A stretch of DNA of 64,000 nucleotides, from the NCBI RefSeq assembly GCF_014646095.1, contig NZ_BMMU01000002.1:124001-188000 (forward strand), in the 5' to 3' direction. Under the pieces are notes generated by a model. That model was not told the DNA's origin and searched no databases. It was given only the letters and a program-made list of their open reading frames with translations. The number at the start of each line of letters is the position of its first letter. Position 1 is the stretch's first letter. This stretch comes from Streptomyces lacrimifluminis (GTDB lineage: Bacteria > Actinomycetota > Actinomycetes > Streptomycetales > Streptomycetaceae). Below, in pieces: positions 17,529-26,091 of this stretch. The position numbers and the translations under genes are program-made.

Positions 17529-18974
17529 CTAGAAGGGGTACGGGGCGACATCCCCCCGTACCGTCGTCCACCGCACGTCCGTGAACGCCTCCAGGTTGGA
17601 CTCACCCCCGAAACGCGCACCCGTGCCGGACGCGGCGACCCCGCCGAAGGGGGCCACGGCCTCGTCGTTGACCGTCTGGTCGTTGATGTGGACGATCCCC
17701 GTCGGAACGCGTTCGGCCAGGTCGAGGCCGCGTGCGGTGTCCCGGGTGATGATGCCGAGGGAGAGCCCGTAGGGGCCGGCCGAGGCGAGGGCGGCGGCCT
17801 CGTCGAGGGTGGTGAAGGGGCGTACGGGCGCGACCGGGCCGAAGACCTCCTCGGCGTAGGCCGGGGTCCGGTCGTCGACGTCGGCGAGAACCGTCGGCCG
17901 GTAGAAGAGGTCCTCGTGCGTTCCGCCCGCCGCCAGTTTGGCGCCGCCGGCCGTGCTGGACTCCACCAGGCCGTGGATCTTGGCGAGTTGGGAGCCGTCG
18001 ATGATCGGGCCGAGGTGGACCTGCGCGCGGAACGGGTCGCCGACAGCGAGGGAGTCGGCCTTGGCGGCGAGCCGCTCGACGTACTCCCCGTACAACGACT
18101 GGTGGACGAGGTGACGGCCGGTCGTCATGCAGATCTGGCCCTGGTGGAAGAAGGAGCCCCAGGCGGCGGTGGAGATCACCGCGTCGAGGTCGGCGTCCTC
18201 CAGGACGATCATGGCGGAGTTGCCGCCGAGTTCGAGGTGGGCACGCTTGAGGTGGCGGCCGGCCGCCTCGCCGACGGCCCGTCCCGCCCCCGTGGAGCCG
18301 GTGAAGGAGATGACGGGCACCAGCGGGTCCGCGACCAGGGCCTGGCCCGCGTCCGGACCGCCCGGCAGGATGTGCAGCAGGTCCTCGGGCAGGCCCGCCT
18401 CGGCGAAGACCGCGGCCAGGGAGAGCCCGCCGCAGACCGCCGTGCGCGGGTCCGGCTTCAGGACGACCGCGTTGCCGAGCGCGAGAGCGGGGGCGACGGA
18501 GCGGATGGAGAGGATCAGCGGGGCGTTGAACGGCGAGATCACGCCGACCACCCCGACGGGCACCCGCCGTGTGTAGGACAGCCGGGGCGCCTCGGAGGGC
18601 AGCACCTGCCCGGCCGGCCGGGAGGCGAGGGCGGCGGCCTCGTAGCACTCCTGGGCGGCGACGTGCAGCTCGAACTCGGCCTTGCCGGGTATCGAGCCGG
18701 ACTCGCGGACGATCCAGTCGCGCAGCTCTTCGGCGTGCGCGGCGAACAGGTCCCCCGCCTTCCGGAGCACTCCGGCGCGGACGAAGTGCGGGGTGCGCGC
18801 CCAGGCCGCCTGGGCGGTACGGGCGGCCTGCGCGGCCGGTCCGACGTCCTCGCCGGTGGCGAGCACGACCGTGCCGAGCGCCTCGCCGGTGGCGGGCTCG
18901 GTGACGGCGTACTCGGGGCCCGACAGGGCACGGGCGGCATGGGACTGCCAGGTCTTGGGGTCGAGCAACGGCAT
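17529..18974 (-). CDS. Aldehyde dehydrogenase, benzaldehyde/vanillin type
   Basis: NAD(P)-dependent oxidation of an (aromatic) aldehyde to its acid. The 481-aa protein has SPFNAPLILSIRSVAPALAL, the cofactor loop FTGSTGAGRAVGEAA, the general base in LELGGNSAMIV, the nucleophile in HQGQICMTTGR, and EEVFGPVAPV near the end. NAPL and QICMTTGR are typical of the benzaldehyde or vanillin dehydrogenase branch. The ATG at 18974 has GGAGAG 5 nt upstream. A LacI regulator is encoded just upstream in the same direction, 223 bp away, and may control it. Confidence 0.88.
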   Translation of the reverse strand: MPLLDPKTWQSHAARALSGPEYAVTEPATGEALGTVVLATGEDVGPAAQAARTAQAAWARTPHFVRAGVLRKAGDLFAAHAEELRDWIVRESGSIPGKAEFELHVAAQECYEAAALASRPAGQVLPSEAPRLSYTRRVPVGVVGVISPFNAPLILSIRSVAPALALGNAVVLKPDPRTAVCGGLSLAAVFAEAGLPEDLLHILPGGPDAGQALVADPLVPVISFTGSTGAGRAVGEAAGRHLKRAHLELGGNSAMIVLEDADLDAVISTAAWGSFFHQGQICMTTGRHLVHQSLYGEYVERLAAKADSLAVGDPFRAQVHLGPIIDGSQLAKIHGLVESSTAGGAKLAAGGTHEDLFYRPTVLADVDDRTPAYAEEVFGPVAPVRPFTTLDEAAALASAGPYGLSLGIITRDTARGLDLAERVPTGIVHINDQTVNDEAVAPFGGVAASGTGARFGGESNLEAFTDVRWTTVRGDVAPYPF

Positions 18975-19196
18975 TGCGGCTCTCCGTTTCGTCACCGGCG
19001 GGACGCGCGGAGCGAACGCGAGTCCCGTGTGGTTCGCGGCCGTTCGTCAGCCGCGGGGCGGGATGCGGTGATCCGGCGCGCGGCGAAGCAGCACACGGCG
19101 TCCGGTGGTCGACGGCATCCCCACTGGTTGAGCGTGCAACATCCTAGTCACGCCGTACGCGAACCGCGCCGCCCAAGTCGCCGCGTGCGGACGCCT

Positions 19197-20231
19197 TCAG
19201 CTGGAGTCGCGGTGGACGAGCGTCGCTTCGTGGACGTGGTGGGTCTCGGGGGCGGCGCCGGGGTTGCGCACCGCCCGGTCGACGAGTTCCGCGAGATCCC
19301 GGCCGGCCGGGAGTTCGATGTGCACCGTGCTCAGGCTGGGCCGCAGCAGCCGGCCGAGGACCAGGTCGTCCGCGCCGACCAGCGCCGTGTCGTCCGGGAC
19401 GGAGACTCCCGCGTCCTGCAGGGCCCGCATCAGGAGCATCGCGTACTCGTCGTTGAACGCGAAGACGGCGTCCAGGCCGAGTTCGGGCCAGCGGGCGGCG
19501 AGTCGGGCGGCGGACTCCTCCTCGTACGCGAGCGGCAGCACGGTCACCGAGGCGTCCGTGCCCTCCACGGCGCTGCGCACCCCGTCGAGGCGGGGCTTGG
19601 AGAAGACCTTCAGGCCGGGCTCCTCTGGCACGACGACGCCGATCCGACGGCGGCCACGGGCGTACAGGTGCGCGCCCGCGACGCGGCCGACTCCGGCGTG
19701 GTCGACGAGCAGGCTGTGCGCACCCTCGATGCGCTCGGTGCCGAGGGTGACGACAGCCCGGGCACCGGAGCGTTTGAGGACGGCCACGCCCTCCGGTCCG
19801 ATCCCGCCGACAGGCACGAGGACCGCGGCGGGCCGCAGTTCGGCCCAGGCCCGGGCGGCCTCGTCACCGCGCAGACCGACGGAGGCGTACTGGACGACGG
19901 TGTAGTCGAGGCGGCTGAGCGCCCACTGGAGTTCGTTGATGAACCGGCTGTAGAGCGGGCCGATCGGCACGCTCGGCGCGGGCATCAGGACCAGGCGGCT
20001 GTGTCCGGCCCGCAGACTGCGGGCCGCCGCGTGCGGAACATACCCGAGCTCCTTCGCGGCCTCGTGGACGCGCCGGCGGGTGGGTTCGCTGATCCGGACG
20101 GCACTGGTGTTGTTGAGGACGTAGGAGACGGTTGCGCGCGAGACGCCGGCCAGGCGGGCCACATCCGCGCTCGTGGGCACGGAGCGCGGCTGGGGCGTAG
20201 CCGGGGCGGCCGAATTCGGTATCTGCACCAT
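19197..20231 (-). CDS. LacI-family transcriptional regulator
   Basis: About 344 aa. The N-terminal helix-turn-helix (SADVARLAGVSRATVSYVLN) with hinge helix HAAARSLRAG is followed by a periplasmic-binding-like sensor domain, presumably for a sugar or related ligand. I start at the ATG 20231; the ATG at 20243 is an alternative, and neither has a strong ribosome binding site. Three tandem operator-like sites lie about 85-125 bp upstream, which suggests autoregulation. Because the aldehyde dehydrogenase follows it, control of that gene is possible. Confidence 0.86.
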   Translation of the reverse strand: MVQIPNSAAPATPQPRSVPTSADVARLAGVSRATVSYVLNNTSAVRISEPTRRRVHEAAKELGYVPHAAARSLRAGHSRLVLMPAPSVPIGPLYSRFINELQWALSRLDYTVVQYASVGLRGDEAARAWAELRPAAVLVPVGGIGPEGVAVLKRSGARAVVTLGTERIEGAHSLLVDHAGVGRVAGAHLYARGRRRIGVVVPEEPGLKVFSKPRLDGVRSAVEGTDASVTVLPLAYEEESAARLAARWPELGLDAVFAFNDEYAMLLMRALQDAGVSVPDDTALVGADDLVLGRLLRPSLSTVHIELPAGRDLAELVDRAVRNPGAAPETHHVHEATLVHRDSS

Positions 20232-20314
20232 GACGTATGGCATCTTTGCAGAAGCTCGGGGCCCGGTTTTGACCGGGGGAACTTCGCAATCGATCCGATA
20301 GCAAAGGCGGTTGA

Positions 20315-20355
20315 CGAAAACGCTTCGGGAAAGCGCTTTACTGAAACGCTTTAAA
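20315..20355. promoter_or_regulatory. Three tandem LacI-type operators
   Basis: CGAAAACGCTTCGG (20315-20328), GGAAAGCGCTTTAC (20328-20341) and TGAAACGCTTTAAA (20342-20355) each resemble the LacI-family consensus TGAAAGCGCTTTCA. They are head to tail at 13-14 bp spacing, upstream of the LacI gene, so autorepression is likely. Confidence 0.7.
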
Positions 20356-20519
20356 AGATCATTCGCAGCCGCCCGGGGCCTGTTGTCCCACCACTTCACG
20401 ACCGCATGACGCACTGAACGCGCTTTCCGGACAGCTGGTGTCAAGTCCCGGACAGCAGTGACCGGTTGACCACCTCCGTGCGCCGGAGTGCGACCGGCGC
20501 AGTTGGCCGAAACTCGCGC

Positions 20520-21206
20520 TCAATGCGAAGGCGCGCCGCCCGTGATCCGGTCCACGAGGTCGATCCAGCCCGCCTCGAGCCGCGCCGGCGCCATCCCGCA
20601 CTGCTTGGTCAAGTGATGGATGAGGGCCGGGTCCAGATATCCCATCAGCGTTTTCGCGAGGAGTTCGCAGTCGGCGCCCGGAATCGCCTGCCGCAGCAGC
20701 ATCCCGACATGGGCGGACAGCACCATGCGCGGTGCGGAAGCGAAGCGGCGGTCCGGTTCGCCCTCGGCGGCCAGTTGCAGTTCCAGTTCGTCGACGGCCC
20801 GGCGCAGCACCGCGACACCGAACGCGCGCAGCCGCTCCACGGGCGGCGCCCCGGGTCCGAGCGGCGGCGGGCCCGTCAGGAAGGCGGCCTGGAGTTTCCG
20901 CTCCGAGTGGTCGAGCAGGGCCATCAGCAGACCGGTGCGGTCCCCGAAGCGCCGGAACACGGTCCCCTTGCCCACCTGCGCCGCGGCGGCCACCGCCTCC
21001 ATCGTCACGCCGGCCGCACCGAACTGCTCCACCAGGCGGGCGGCGGCCTCCAGCAGGCGGGCGCGGTTGCGTGCCGCGTCGGCGCGCAGACACGGCTCGT
21101 CGGCTCCGGCCCCGGTAGCGACGCCGGGACCGGTACCCAGTTCCAGCAGTTGGTGCTCACCGGCCCGCCACTGGGGCTCCGGGAGGATCGGCAGGGAGTC
21201 GGACAT
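20520..21206 (-). CDS. TetR-family transcriptional regulator
   Basis: A 228-aa repressor. The DNA-binding domain is at about residues 40-90: ADAARNRARLLEAAARLVEQ, GVTMEAVAAAAQVGKGTVFRRFGDRTGLL. The helical ligand pocket follows. A 40-residue N-terminal extension precedes the usual start; internal starts are possible. It is divergent from the FMN reductase gene, and the shared 119-bp gap holds two palindromes, so it most likely represses both itself and the reductase. Confidence 0.9.
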   Translation of the reverse strand: MSDSLPILPEPQWRAGEHQLLELGTGPGVATGAGADEPCLRADAARNRARLLEAAARLVEQFGAAGVTMEAVAAAAQVGKGTVFRRFGDRTGLLMALLDHSERKLQAAFLTGPPPLGPGAPPVERLRAFGVAVLRRAVDELELQLAAEGEPDRRFASAPRMVLSAHVGMLLRQAIPGADCELLAKTLMGYLDPALIHHLTKQCGMAPARLEAGWIDLVDRITGGAPSH

Positions 21207-21232
21207 GAGGCCAGCGTAACGCCTCGGTAAGA

Positions 21233-21253
21233 AAACTGGACCACGGTCCGTTT
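21233..21253. promoter_or_regulatory. TetR operator 1
   Basis: GGACC-AC-GGTCC is flanked by AAAC and GTTT, giving a near-palindrome in the divergent promoter region. It is the stronger candidate for blocking the TetR promoter, which it is closer to. Confidence 0.7.
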
Positions 21254-21271
21254 CGCTGGTAGAACTTTAAA

Positions 21272-21285
21272 CGGACCTCGGTCCG
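21272..21285. promoter_or_regulatory. TetR operator 2
   Basis: CGGACCTCGGTCCG is a perfect inverted repeat with the same GGACC/GGTCC arms as operator 1. It lies 41 bp before the FMN reductase start. Confidence 0.7.
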
Positions 21286-21325
21286 GATCGTAACGGCAAT
21301 GTTTCAACCCTCTGTGGAGTCCCCC

Positions 21326-21883
21326 ATGTCTGTTCGTATCCTTGCTCTCGTCGGCAGCCTTCGTGCCGGTTCCACCAACCGCCAGCTCGCCGAGGCGGCC
21401 GTGAAGCACGCCCCGGAGGGCGCAGAGGTCGTGCTGTTCGAAGGTCTCGCCGACGTCCCGTTCTACAACGAGGACATCGACGTGGAGGGCAGCCTGGCCG
21501 CCTCCGTCGTCGCCCTGCGCGCGGCCGCCAACTCGGCCGACGCGCTGCTGCTCTTCTCCCCCGAGTACAACGGCACGATTCCGGCCGTCCTGAAGAACGC
21601 CATCGACTGGCTGTCCCGCCCGTACGGTGCCGGCGCCCTGACCGACAAGCCGGTCGCCGTGGTCGGCACGGCGTACGGCCAGTTCGGCGGCGTCTGGGCG
21701 CAGGACGAGGCCCGCAAGGCCGTCGGCATCGCCGGTGCCAAGGTTCTCGACGTCAAGCTCGCCATCCCCGGCTCGCTGGTCCGTTTCGCCGAGACCCACC
21801 CCTCCGACGACGCCGAGGTCTCCGCGCAGCTGGCCGAGGTCATCGGCCTGATCCACGGCGAGGCCACGTCCGCCGCCGCCTGA
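21326..21883 (+). CDS. NAD(P)H-dependent FMN reductase
   Basis: A 185-aa flavodoxin-fold enzyme that reduces FMN or quinone-like compounds with NAD(P)H. Phosphate-binding loop LVGSLRAGSTNRQLAEAA, the family motif SPEYNGTIPAVLKNAIDW and the flavin loop VVGTAYGQFGG are intact. GGAG lies 6 nt before the ATG at 21326. The divergent TetR gene and the two operators indicate inducible expression, perhaps by an electrophile or antibiotic. A very strong hairpin follows. Confidence 0.92.
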   Translation: MSVRILALVGSLRAGSTNRQLAEAAVKHAPEGAEVVLFEGLADVPFYNEDIDVEGSLAASVVALRAAANSADALLLFSPEYNGTIPAVLKNAIDWLSRPYGAGALTDKPVAVVGTAYGQFGGVWAQDEARKAVGIAGAKVLDVKLAIPGSLVRFAETHPSDDAEVSAQLAEVIGLIHGEATSAAA

Positions 21884-21897
21884 TCGACGTACGCATG

Positions 21898-21934
21898 ACG
21901 GAGGGCCGGAACCGCACGGGTTCCGGCCCTCCGT
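21898..21934. terminator. 16-bp perfect stem terminator
   Basis: ACGGAGGGCCGGAACC, loop GCACG, then the exact complement, 14 bp after the FMN reductase stop. It also insulates against the ruined gene on the other strand. Confidence 0.88.
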
Positions 21935-21944
21935 CTTGCCCCGG

Positions 21945-22473
21945 CCCAGCTCGCCCGTGCGCGGCCCCAGGACCACTGTCTCGATGCCGACGGACTTGGC
22001 GTAGCCCTCGGTGTCCCGACCAAGGCGTCGACGCCGTTCGCCTCGGGTGCGTCACCCCTGGAGACAAGCGTCCTGGCGATGTCGTCGTACGGGATGAACT
22101 CCGGGCGCGGTGAGCTGGCGGGCGCCGGGACGCACAGCGTCTCGGCGAACCGGCAGCGCGTGCCGTCGAAGGGCCCGCGTGGTGGCGAACTTGGCGAGCG
22201 GTCCGGGGTGGCGGTACGTCACGCCGGTCACCAGCGCGCCGAGGCGGACCGTGGAGGTGCGGGCGGCGCGGAGGCCGAGGGTCGTGCATGCCTCCGGCAT
22301 CGGGTCCCCGGCGGCGCCGTTGAACTCGATGCTCGACGTAGTGGTCCGTGACCGTGAGCCGGTGGGCGCCCGCCGCCTCGGCCGTGGCACCGGCCGCCGC
22401 CGGCTCGGGGCCGAGCGCGGGGCCGCCTCCGGGTGGCCGAACCGATTGACGTGCACGCCGACCCGCGTGTCCG
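21945..22473 (-). pseudogene. Ruined LLM-class F420/flavin-dependent oxidoreductase
   Basis: Leftward frames show family sequence in the right order: TRVGVHVNRFG, AEAAGAHRLTVTDHY, IEFNGAAGDPMPEACTTLGL, ARTSTVRLGALVTGVTYRHP, GPFDGTRCRFAETLCVPAP and VVLGPRTGEL. They fall in different frames, and the middle of the barrel (about 60 residues) plus much of the C-terminus is missing. The intact protein would be about 290-300 aa. Indels and internal deletion make it non-functional. Confidence 0.78.
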
Positions 22474-22539
22474 TCTCCCGGTCGCCTGCCTCCAGCGGTG
22501 TTCGACGAGCGGCGCTGGTTCTTCGAGCGCTCACGAAGG

Positions 22540-23511
22540 TCAGGCCCGAGACCGGGCCGCTTCGGCCTCCTCCTGCTTCTTCGACGCCCGCAGGCTCGTG
22601 ACGGTCGTGACGGCCAGGACGAGGACGATGAAGCCGAGTGAGAAGGGGATGGAGATCTCCGGGACGTGGACGCCGGACTCGTGCAGCGCGTGCAGCACCA
22701 GTTTCACCCCGATGAAGCCGAGGATGATCGACAGGCCGTAGCTGAGGTGCACCAGCTTCTTCAGCAGGCCGCCGATGAGGAAGTACAGCTGGCGCAGGCC
22801 CATCAGGGCGAAGGCATTGGCGGTGAAGACGATGTACGGGTCCTGGGTCAGCCCGTAGATGGCGGGAATGGAGTCGAGCGCGAACAGCACGTCCGTGGAG
22901 CCGATCGCGAGCATGACGACCATCATCGGCGTCATGATCCGCTTGCCGTTCTCCACGATGAACAGCTTGGTGCCGTGGTACCGGTCCGCGACACCGAACC
23001 GCTTCTCGGCCATCTTGAGCAGTTTGTTCTCCTCGTACTCCTCCTCGTGCGAGCCCTTCTTCGCGTCCTGGACCAGCTTCCAGGCGGTCCAGATGAGGAA
23101 GGCGCCGAAGATGTAGAACACCCAGGAGAACGTGGAGATGATCGCCGCGCCGGCCGCGATGAACCCGGCGCGCAGCACGAGGGCGACCAGGACGCCGACC
23201 ATCAGCACCCGCTGCTGGTACTGCGAGGGCACCGCGAACTTGCCCATGATCAGGACGAAGACGAAGAGGTTGTCGACGCTCAGCGACTTCTCGGTGATGT
23301 ATCCGGCGAAGAACTCACCGGTGGGCTTGGACCCGCCGTAGATCGCCAGCCCGAGCCCGAACAGACAGGCGAGGACGACCCACACCACGGTCCAGGTGCC
23401 GGCCTCCTTCAGGGACACGTCGTGGGGTTTGCGGCCGATGAAGAAGTCGACGGCGACGAGGACGCACAGGCCGACGACAGTCAGCGTCCAGACGGCGAAT
23501 GAGACGTTCAC
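22540..23511 (-). CDS. terC: TerC-family integral membrane protein
   Basis: A 323-aa protein with about nine membrane helices. TerC proteins are linked to tellurite resistance and to metal (Mn2+) efflux. The hallmarks EKSLSVDNLFVFVLIM and AIGSTDVLFALDSIPAIYGL, with conserved acidic residues inside membrane segments, are present. A charged cytoplasmic loop (KKGSHEEEYEENK) lies mid-protein. The GTG at 23511 has GGAG 7 nt upstream. Transcribed alone. Confidence 0.92.
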   Translation of the reverse strand: MNVSFAVWTLTVVGLCVLVAVDFFIGRKPHDVSLKEAGTWTVVWVVLACLFGLGLAIYGGSKPTGEFFAGYITEKSLSVDNLFVFVLIMGKFAVPSQYQQRVLMVGVLVALVLRAGFIAAGAAIISTFSWVFYIFGAFLIWTAWKLVQDAKKGSHEEEYEENKLLKMAEKRFGVADRYHGTKLFIVENGKRIMTPMMVVMLAIGSTDVLFALDSIPAIYGLTQDPYIVFTANAFALMGLRQLYFLIGGLLKKLVHLSYGLSIILGFIGVKLVLHALHESGVHVPEISIPFSLGFIVLVLAVTTVTSLRASKKQEEAEAARSRA

Positions 23512-23664
23512 AGGTACTCCAGAGGAAGGGGGGCAAGGGCAGCGTTGTCATCACCCCTGATCATTTCCACCCCCATATGGTGAACAACGATTCATCACCT
23601 GGCAAAATCCCCAGGTCAGGTGGCGCGGGTGCCGGTTCGGCCGACGCGCGGGCCGACCGGGCTA

Positions 23665-23700
23665 CCCGCCGTACGGCGGGCAAGTCCCGCCGTACGGCGG
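23665..23700. repeat. Twin palindromes in a divergent intergenic region
   Basis: CCCGCCGTACGGCGGG at 23665-23680 and CCGCCGTACGGCGG at 23687-23700 are self-palindromic and also complementary to each other. They lie between the divergent terC and esterase genes and could be regulator sites or form alternative hairpins. Confidence 0.5.
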
Positions 23701-23772
23701 TGGGCCGGCACCCGGCGGACGCGCGGATCATCACCGTACGATCCGCCGCACGCAGCATGAGGAGCACAGGCA

Positions 23773-24747
23773 ATGACGCTTACGCCGCCCCCGTTCGACC
23801 CGGAACTCGCCGCCGTCCTGGAGATGCTCAAGGACGCGGTGCCGCCCCAGCTGACCATGGACGAGATCGAGGCCACGCGCAACGGGCCCGGTCTCGCGAT
23901 GCTGGCGGACATGGACCTGACGATGGGCGGCGCCTTCGAGGTCGAGGACCGGGTCGTGCCGGGCCCCGAGAACGCGCCCGACATATCGCTGCTGATCTGC
24001 CGACCGGTCGCTCCGCCGACGGACGGTCCGCTGCCCGTGATCTACCACGTCCACGGCGGCGGCATGGTGATCGGCAACAACCGCGTCGGTGCGGACGCCG
24101 CGCTGCGGTGGGCCGAAGAGCTGGGCGCGGTCGTGGTGTCCGTGGAGTACCGGCTGGCGCCGGAGCACCCGTACCCGGCGCCCATCGACGACGTGTACGC
24201 CGGGCTGCTGTGGACCGCCGGTCACGCCGGGGAGATCGGCGCCGACCCCGAGCGGATCGTCATCGCGGGGGCCAGCGCGGGCGGTGGCCTGACGGCCGCC
24301 CTGGCACTGCTTCTCAGGGACCGCAAGGGCCCGCGCCCTCTCGGGCAGCTGCTGATGTGCCCGATGCTCGACGACCGCAACGACACCCCGTCCACGCACC
24401 AGATGGCGGGCCTGGGCGTGTGGGACCGCACGGCCAACGACACGGGGTGGACGGCGTTGCTCGGCGAGCGGCGCGGCGGCCCGGACGTCTCCCCGTACGC
24501 CGCCCCGGCCCGTGCGGAGGACCTGTCCGGGCTGCCCCCGGCCTTCCTCGACGTCGGCTCCGCCGAGACGTTCCGTGACGAGGTCGTCGCCTACGCCACG
24601 GGCCTGTGGCAGGCCGGCGGCGCCGCCGAGCTGCACGTATGGCCGGGCGGCTTCCACGGCTTCGACGGCTTCGCCCCCCAGGCGGCCCTCTCCCAGGCCT
24701 GCCAGGCAGCCCAGATGAACTGGCTGCGCAGGCTACTGGCGGAGTAA
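23773..24747 (+). CDS. Alpha/beta hydrolase, hormone-sensitive-lipase family
   Basis: A 324-aa carboxylesterase. The oxyanion motif HVHGGGMVIG, the nucleophile elbow IAGASAGGGL, the acid in FLDVGSAETFRDE and the His in GGFHGFDGF make a full catalytic triad. No signal peptide, so it acts in the cytoplasm. GAGGAG lies 10 nt before the ATG. The next gene is a regulator transcribed in the same direction after two repeat copies. Confidence 0.9.
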   Translation: MTLTPPPFDPELAAVLEMLKDAVPPQLTMDEIEATRNGPGLAMLADMDLTMGGAFEVEDRVVPGPENAPDISLLICRPVAPPTDGPLPVIYHVHGGGMVIGNNRVGADAALRWAEELGAVVVSVEYRLAPEHPYPAPIDDVYAGLLWTAGHAGEIGADPERIVIAGASAGGGLTAALALLLRDRKGPRPLGQLLMCPMLDDRNDTPSTHQMAGLGVWDRTANDTGWTALLGERRGGPDVSPYAAPARAEDLSGLPPAFLDVGSAETFRDEVVAYATGLWQAGGAAELHVWPGGFHGFDGFAPQAALSQACQAAQMNWLRRLLAE

Positions 24748-24754
24748 GAGGCAT

Positions 24755-24787
24755 GGGGCTGCGCCACCCCCGATGGGGCGCAGCCCC
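24755..24787. terminator. 11-bp stem hairpin after the esterase gene
   Basis: GGGGCTGCGCC pairs with GGCGCAGCCCC around an 11-nt loop, 8 bp after the stop codon. It directly precedes repeat copy B. Confidence 0.75.
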
Positions 24788-24790
24788 ATC

Positions 24791-24818
24791 GGGGGCGCGG
24801 GAAACTGCGCGACCAGCC
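24791..24818 (+). repeat. Interspersed 3'-end repeat, copy B
   Basis: GGGGGCGCGGGAAACTGCGC followed by GACCAGCC. Two small differences from copy A. Followed by CACCGGGCCCACGGC, also shared with copy C. Confidence 0.75.
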
Positions 24819-24910
24819 TCCACCGGGCCCACGGCACAGGAACCACCCCTCCCACGGCCCGCCACCCAGCGGCCAGCACCGACACGCCGACCGGCGCCCG
24901 GCGACTCCAA

Positions 24911-24937
24911 GGGGCGCGGGGAACTGCGCGGCCAGCC
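24911..24937 (+). repeat. Interspersed 3'-end repeat, copy C
   Basis: GGGGCGCGGGGAACTGCGCG followed by GCCAGCC, then CCCACCGGGCCCGCAGCC. It lies 120 bp after copy B in the same orientation, so this intergenic region has a tandem duplication of the unit. Confidence 0.75.
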
Positions 24938-24997
24938 CCCACCGGGCCCGCAGCCGAGGAACCGCGCAACCTGCGGAGCAACTGGCACCATGGGGCC

Positions 24998-26080
24998 ATG
25001 AAAGAGCTGGCCGGGCGGCTGACCGCGCTGGATCCGGACGCCGGCGCCGCCGTCCGGGTCATCGCCTACTTCGATCGGCTGGCCGAGCACCGGGCCGGCC
25101 TTGAGGCGCTGGTGCGTGGGGTCGCCGTGCTGGCCGGGTGTCCCGCGCGGCTCTCCGACGCCGGGCGGCGGGTGCATCTGCGCGTCGAGACCGACGGGCG
25201 GCGCCGGGACACGGAGCAGCCACCGGACCCCGCCTGGCCGGCCGCCGCGCTGTCGCCGGACGGTGCCCCGGCGCTGTGGCTGGAGCGGGCAGGCGCGCCC
25301 AGCGTCGTCGACGCGGTGATCCTGGAACGGGCGGCGGCTGCCATCCGCCTCGTCCTCGACCGCACCCGCGGTCGCGCACCCTCGGCCCTCGCCGACGACC
25401 CGGCGCTCGTCGAGACCCTCCTCGACGCCGCCGCACCCGCGCAGGTGCGGCTGCACGCGGCTCGCTGTCTGGGCCTGGACACGGCCGCCCCGGCCCACGC
25501 GGTCGCCCCGCTCGGCGGCCCGCCCCGCGTCCTGGCCGCCTCCGCTCTGCGCGGGCCGGTATCCGCCGAGGGCCGGCCGCCGGCCCGGGAGGACTCGGCC
25601 CGTGCCAAGCCGGCCGCCGGCACCGGGTCCACCGGCCCCGTTCTCCCGTCCGGCCGGGTCGGTGTCGGCCCCGCCGTGCCCGTGCTCGAACTGCCGGACT
25701 CCTGGGCCGCCGCCCGCACCGCGCTCCGTTTCACCGCCGACGGCACTCCGCACGCCCCCGGACCACGGGTCGTGTACGCCGATGAGCTCGGCGGTATCGG
25801 GCTGCTCGCCGAACTCGTCGTGCCGGGGGCGGATCCGCCGCCCGATGTGCAGGCACTGGAGGCCGCGGTCGCGGACGCACCCTGGATGCTGACGACGTTG
25901 CACGCCGTCGCCTCGACGGCGAGCCTGCGCGGCGCCGCCGCCGAGGTCAACGTCCACCACTCCACCCTTCAGGACCGGTTGGGCCACGCCGAGGCGCTGC
26001 TCGGGTGGCCCGTCCGTACCCCGCAGGGCCGACTCAGACTGCAACTGGCGCTGACCATGCGCCAGTTGGGGCGGTCGTAG
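24998..26080 (+). CDS. Helix-turn-helix regulator, PucR/CdaR-like C-terminus
   Basis: A 360-aa protein with an N-terminal part of unknown fold and a C-terminal helix-turn-helix at about 310-355 (ASTASLRGAAAEVNVHHSTL and QDRLGHAEALLGWPV), the layout of PucR/CdaR-type regulators. The middle (about 185-225) is a Pro/Ala/Gly-rich linker. It follows the esterase gene and may control it, although a hairpin separates them. It ends 11 bp from the convergent glycosidase gene, with no hairpin between. Confidence 0.7.
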   Translation: MKELAGRLTALDPDAGAAVRVIAYFDRLAEHRAGLEALVRGVAVLAGCPARLSDAGRRVHLRVETDGRRRDTEQPPDPAWPAAALSPDGAPALWLERAGAPSVVDAVILERAAAAIRLVLDRTRGRAPSALADDPALVETLLDAAAPAQVRLHAARCLGLDTAAPAHAVAPLGGPPRVLAASALRGPVSAEGRPPAREDSARAKPAAGTGSTGPVLPSGRVGVGPAVPVLELPDSWAAARTALRFTADGTPHAPGPRVVYADELGGIGLLAELVVPGADPPPDVQALEAAVADAPWMLTTLHAVASTASLRGAAAEVNVHHSTLQDRLGHAEALLGWPVRTPQGRLRLQLALTMRQLGRS

Positions 26081-26091
26081 CGGAAAAGAGG

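Noticed and set aside
17688..20354. Open frame of about 890 aa on the plus strand
   Set aside because: It runs antisense to the aldehyde dehydrogenase and LacI genes and has no domain-like sequence.
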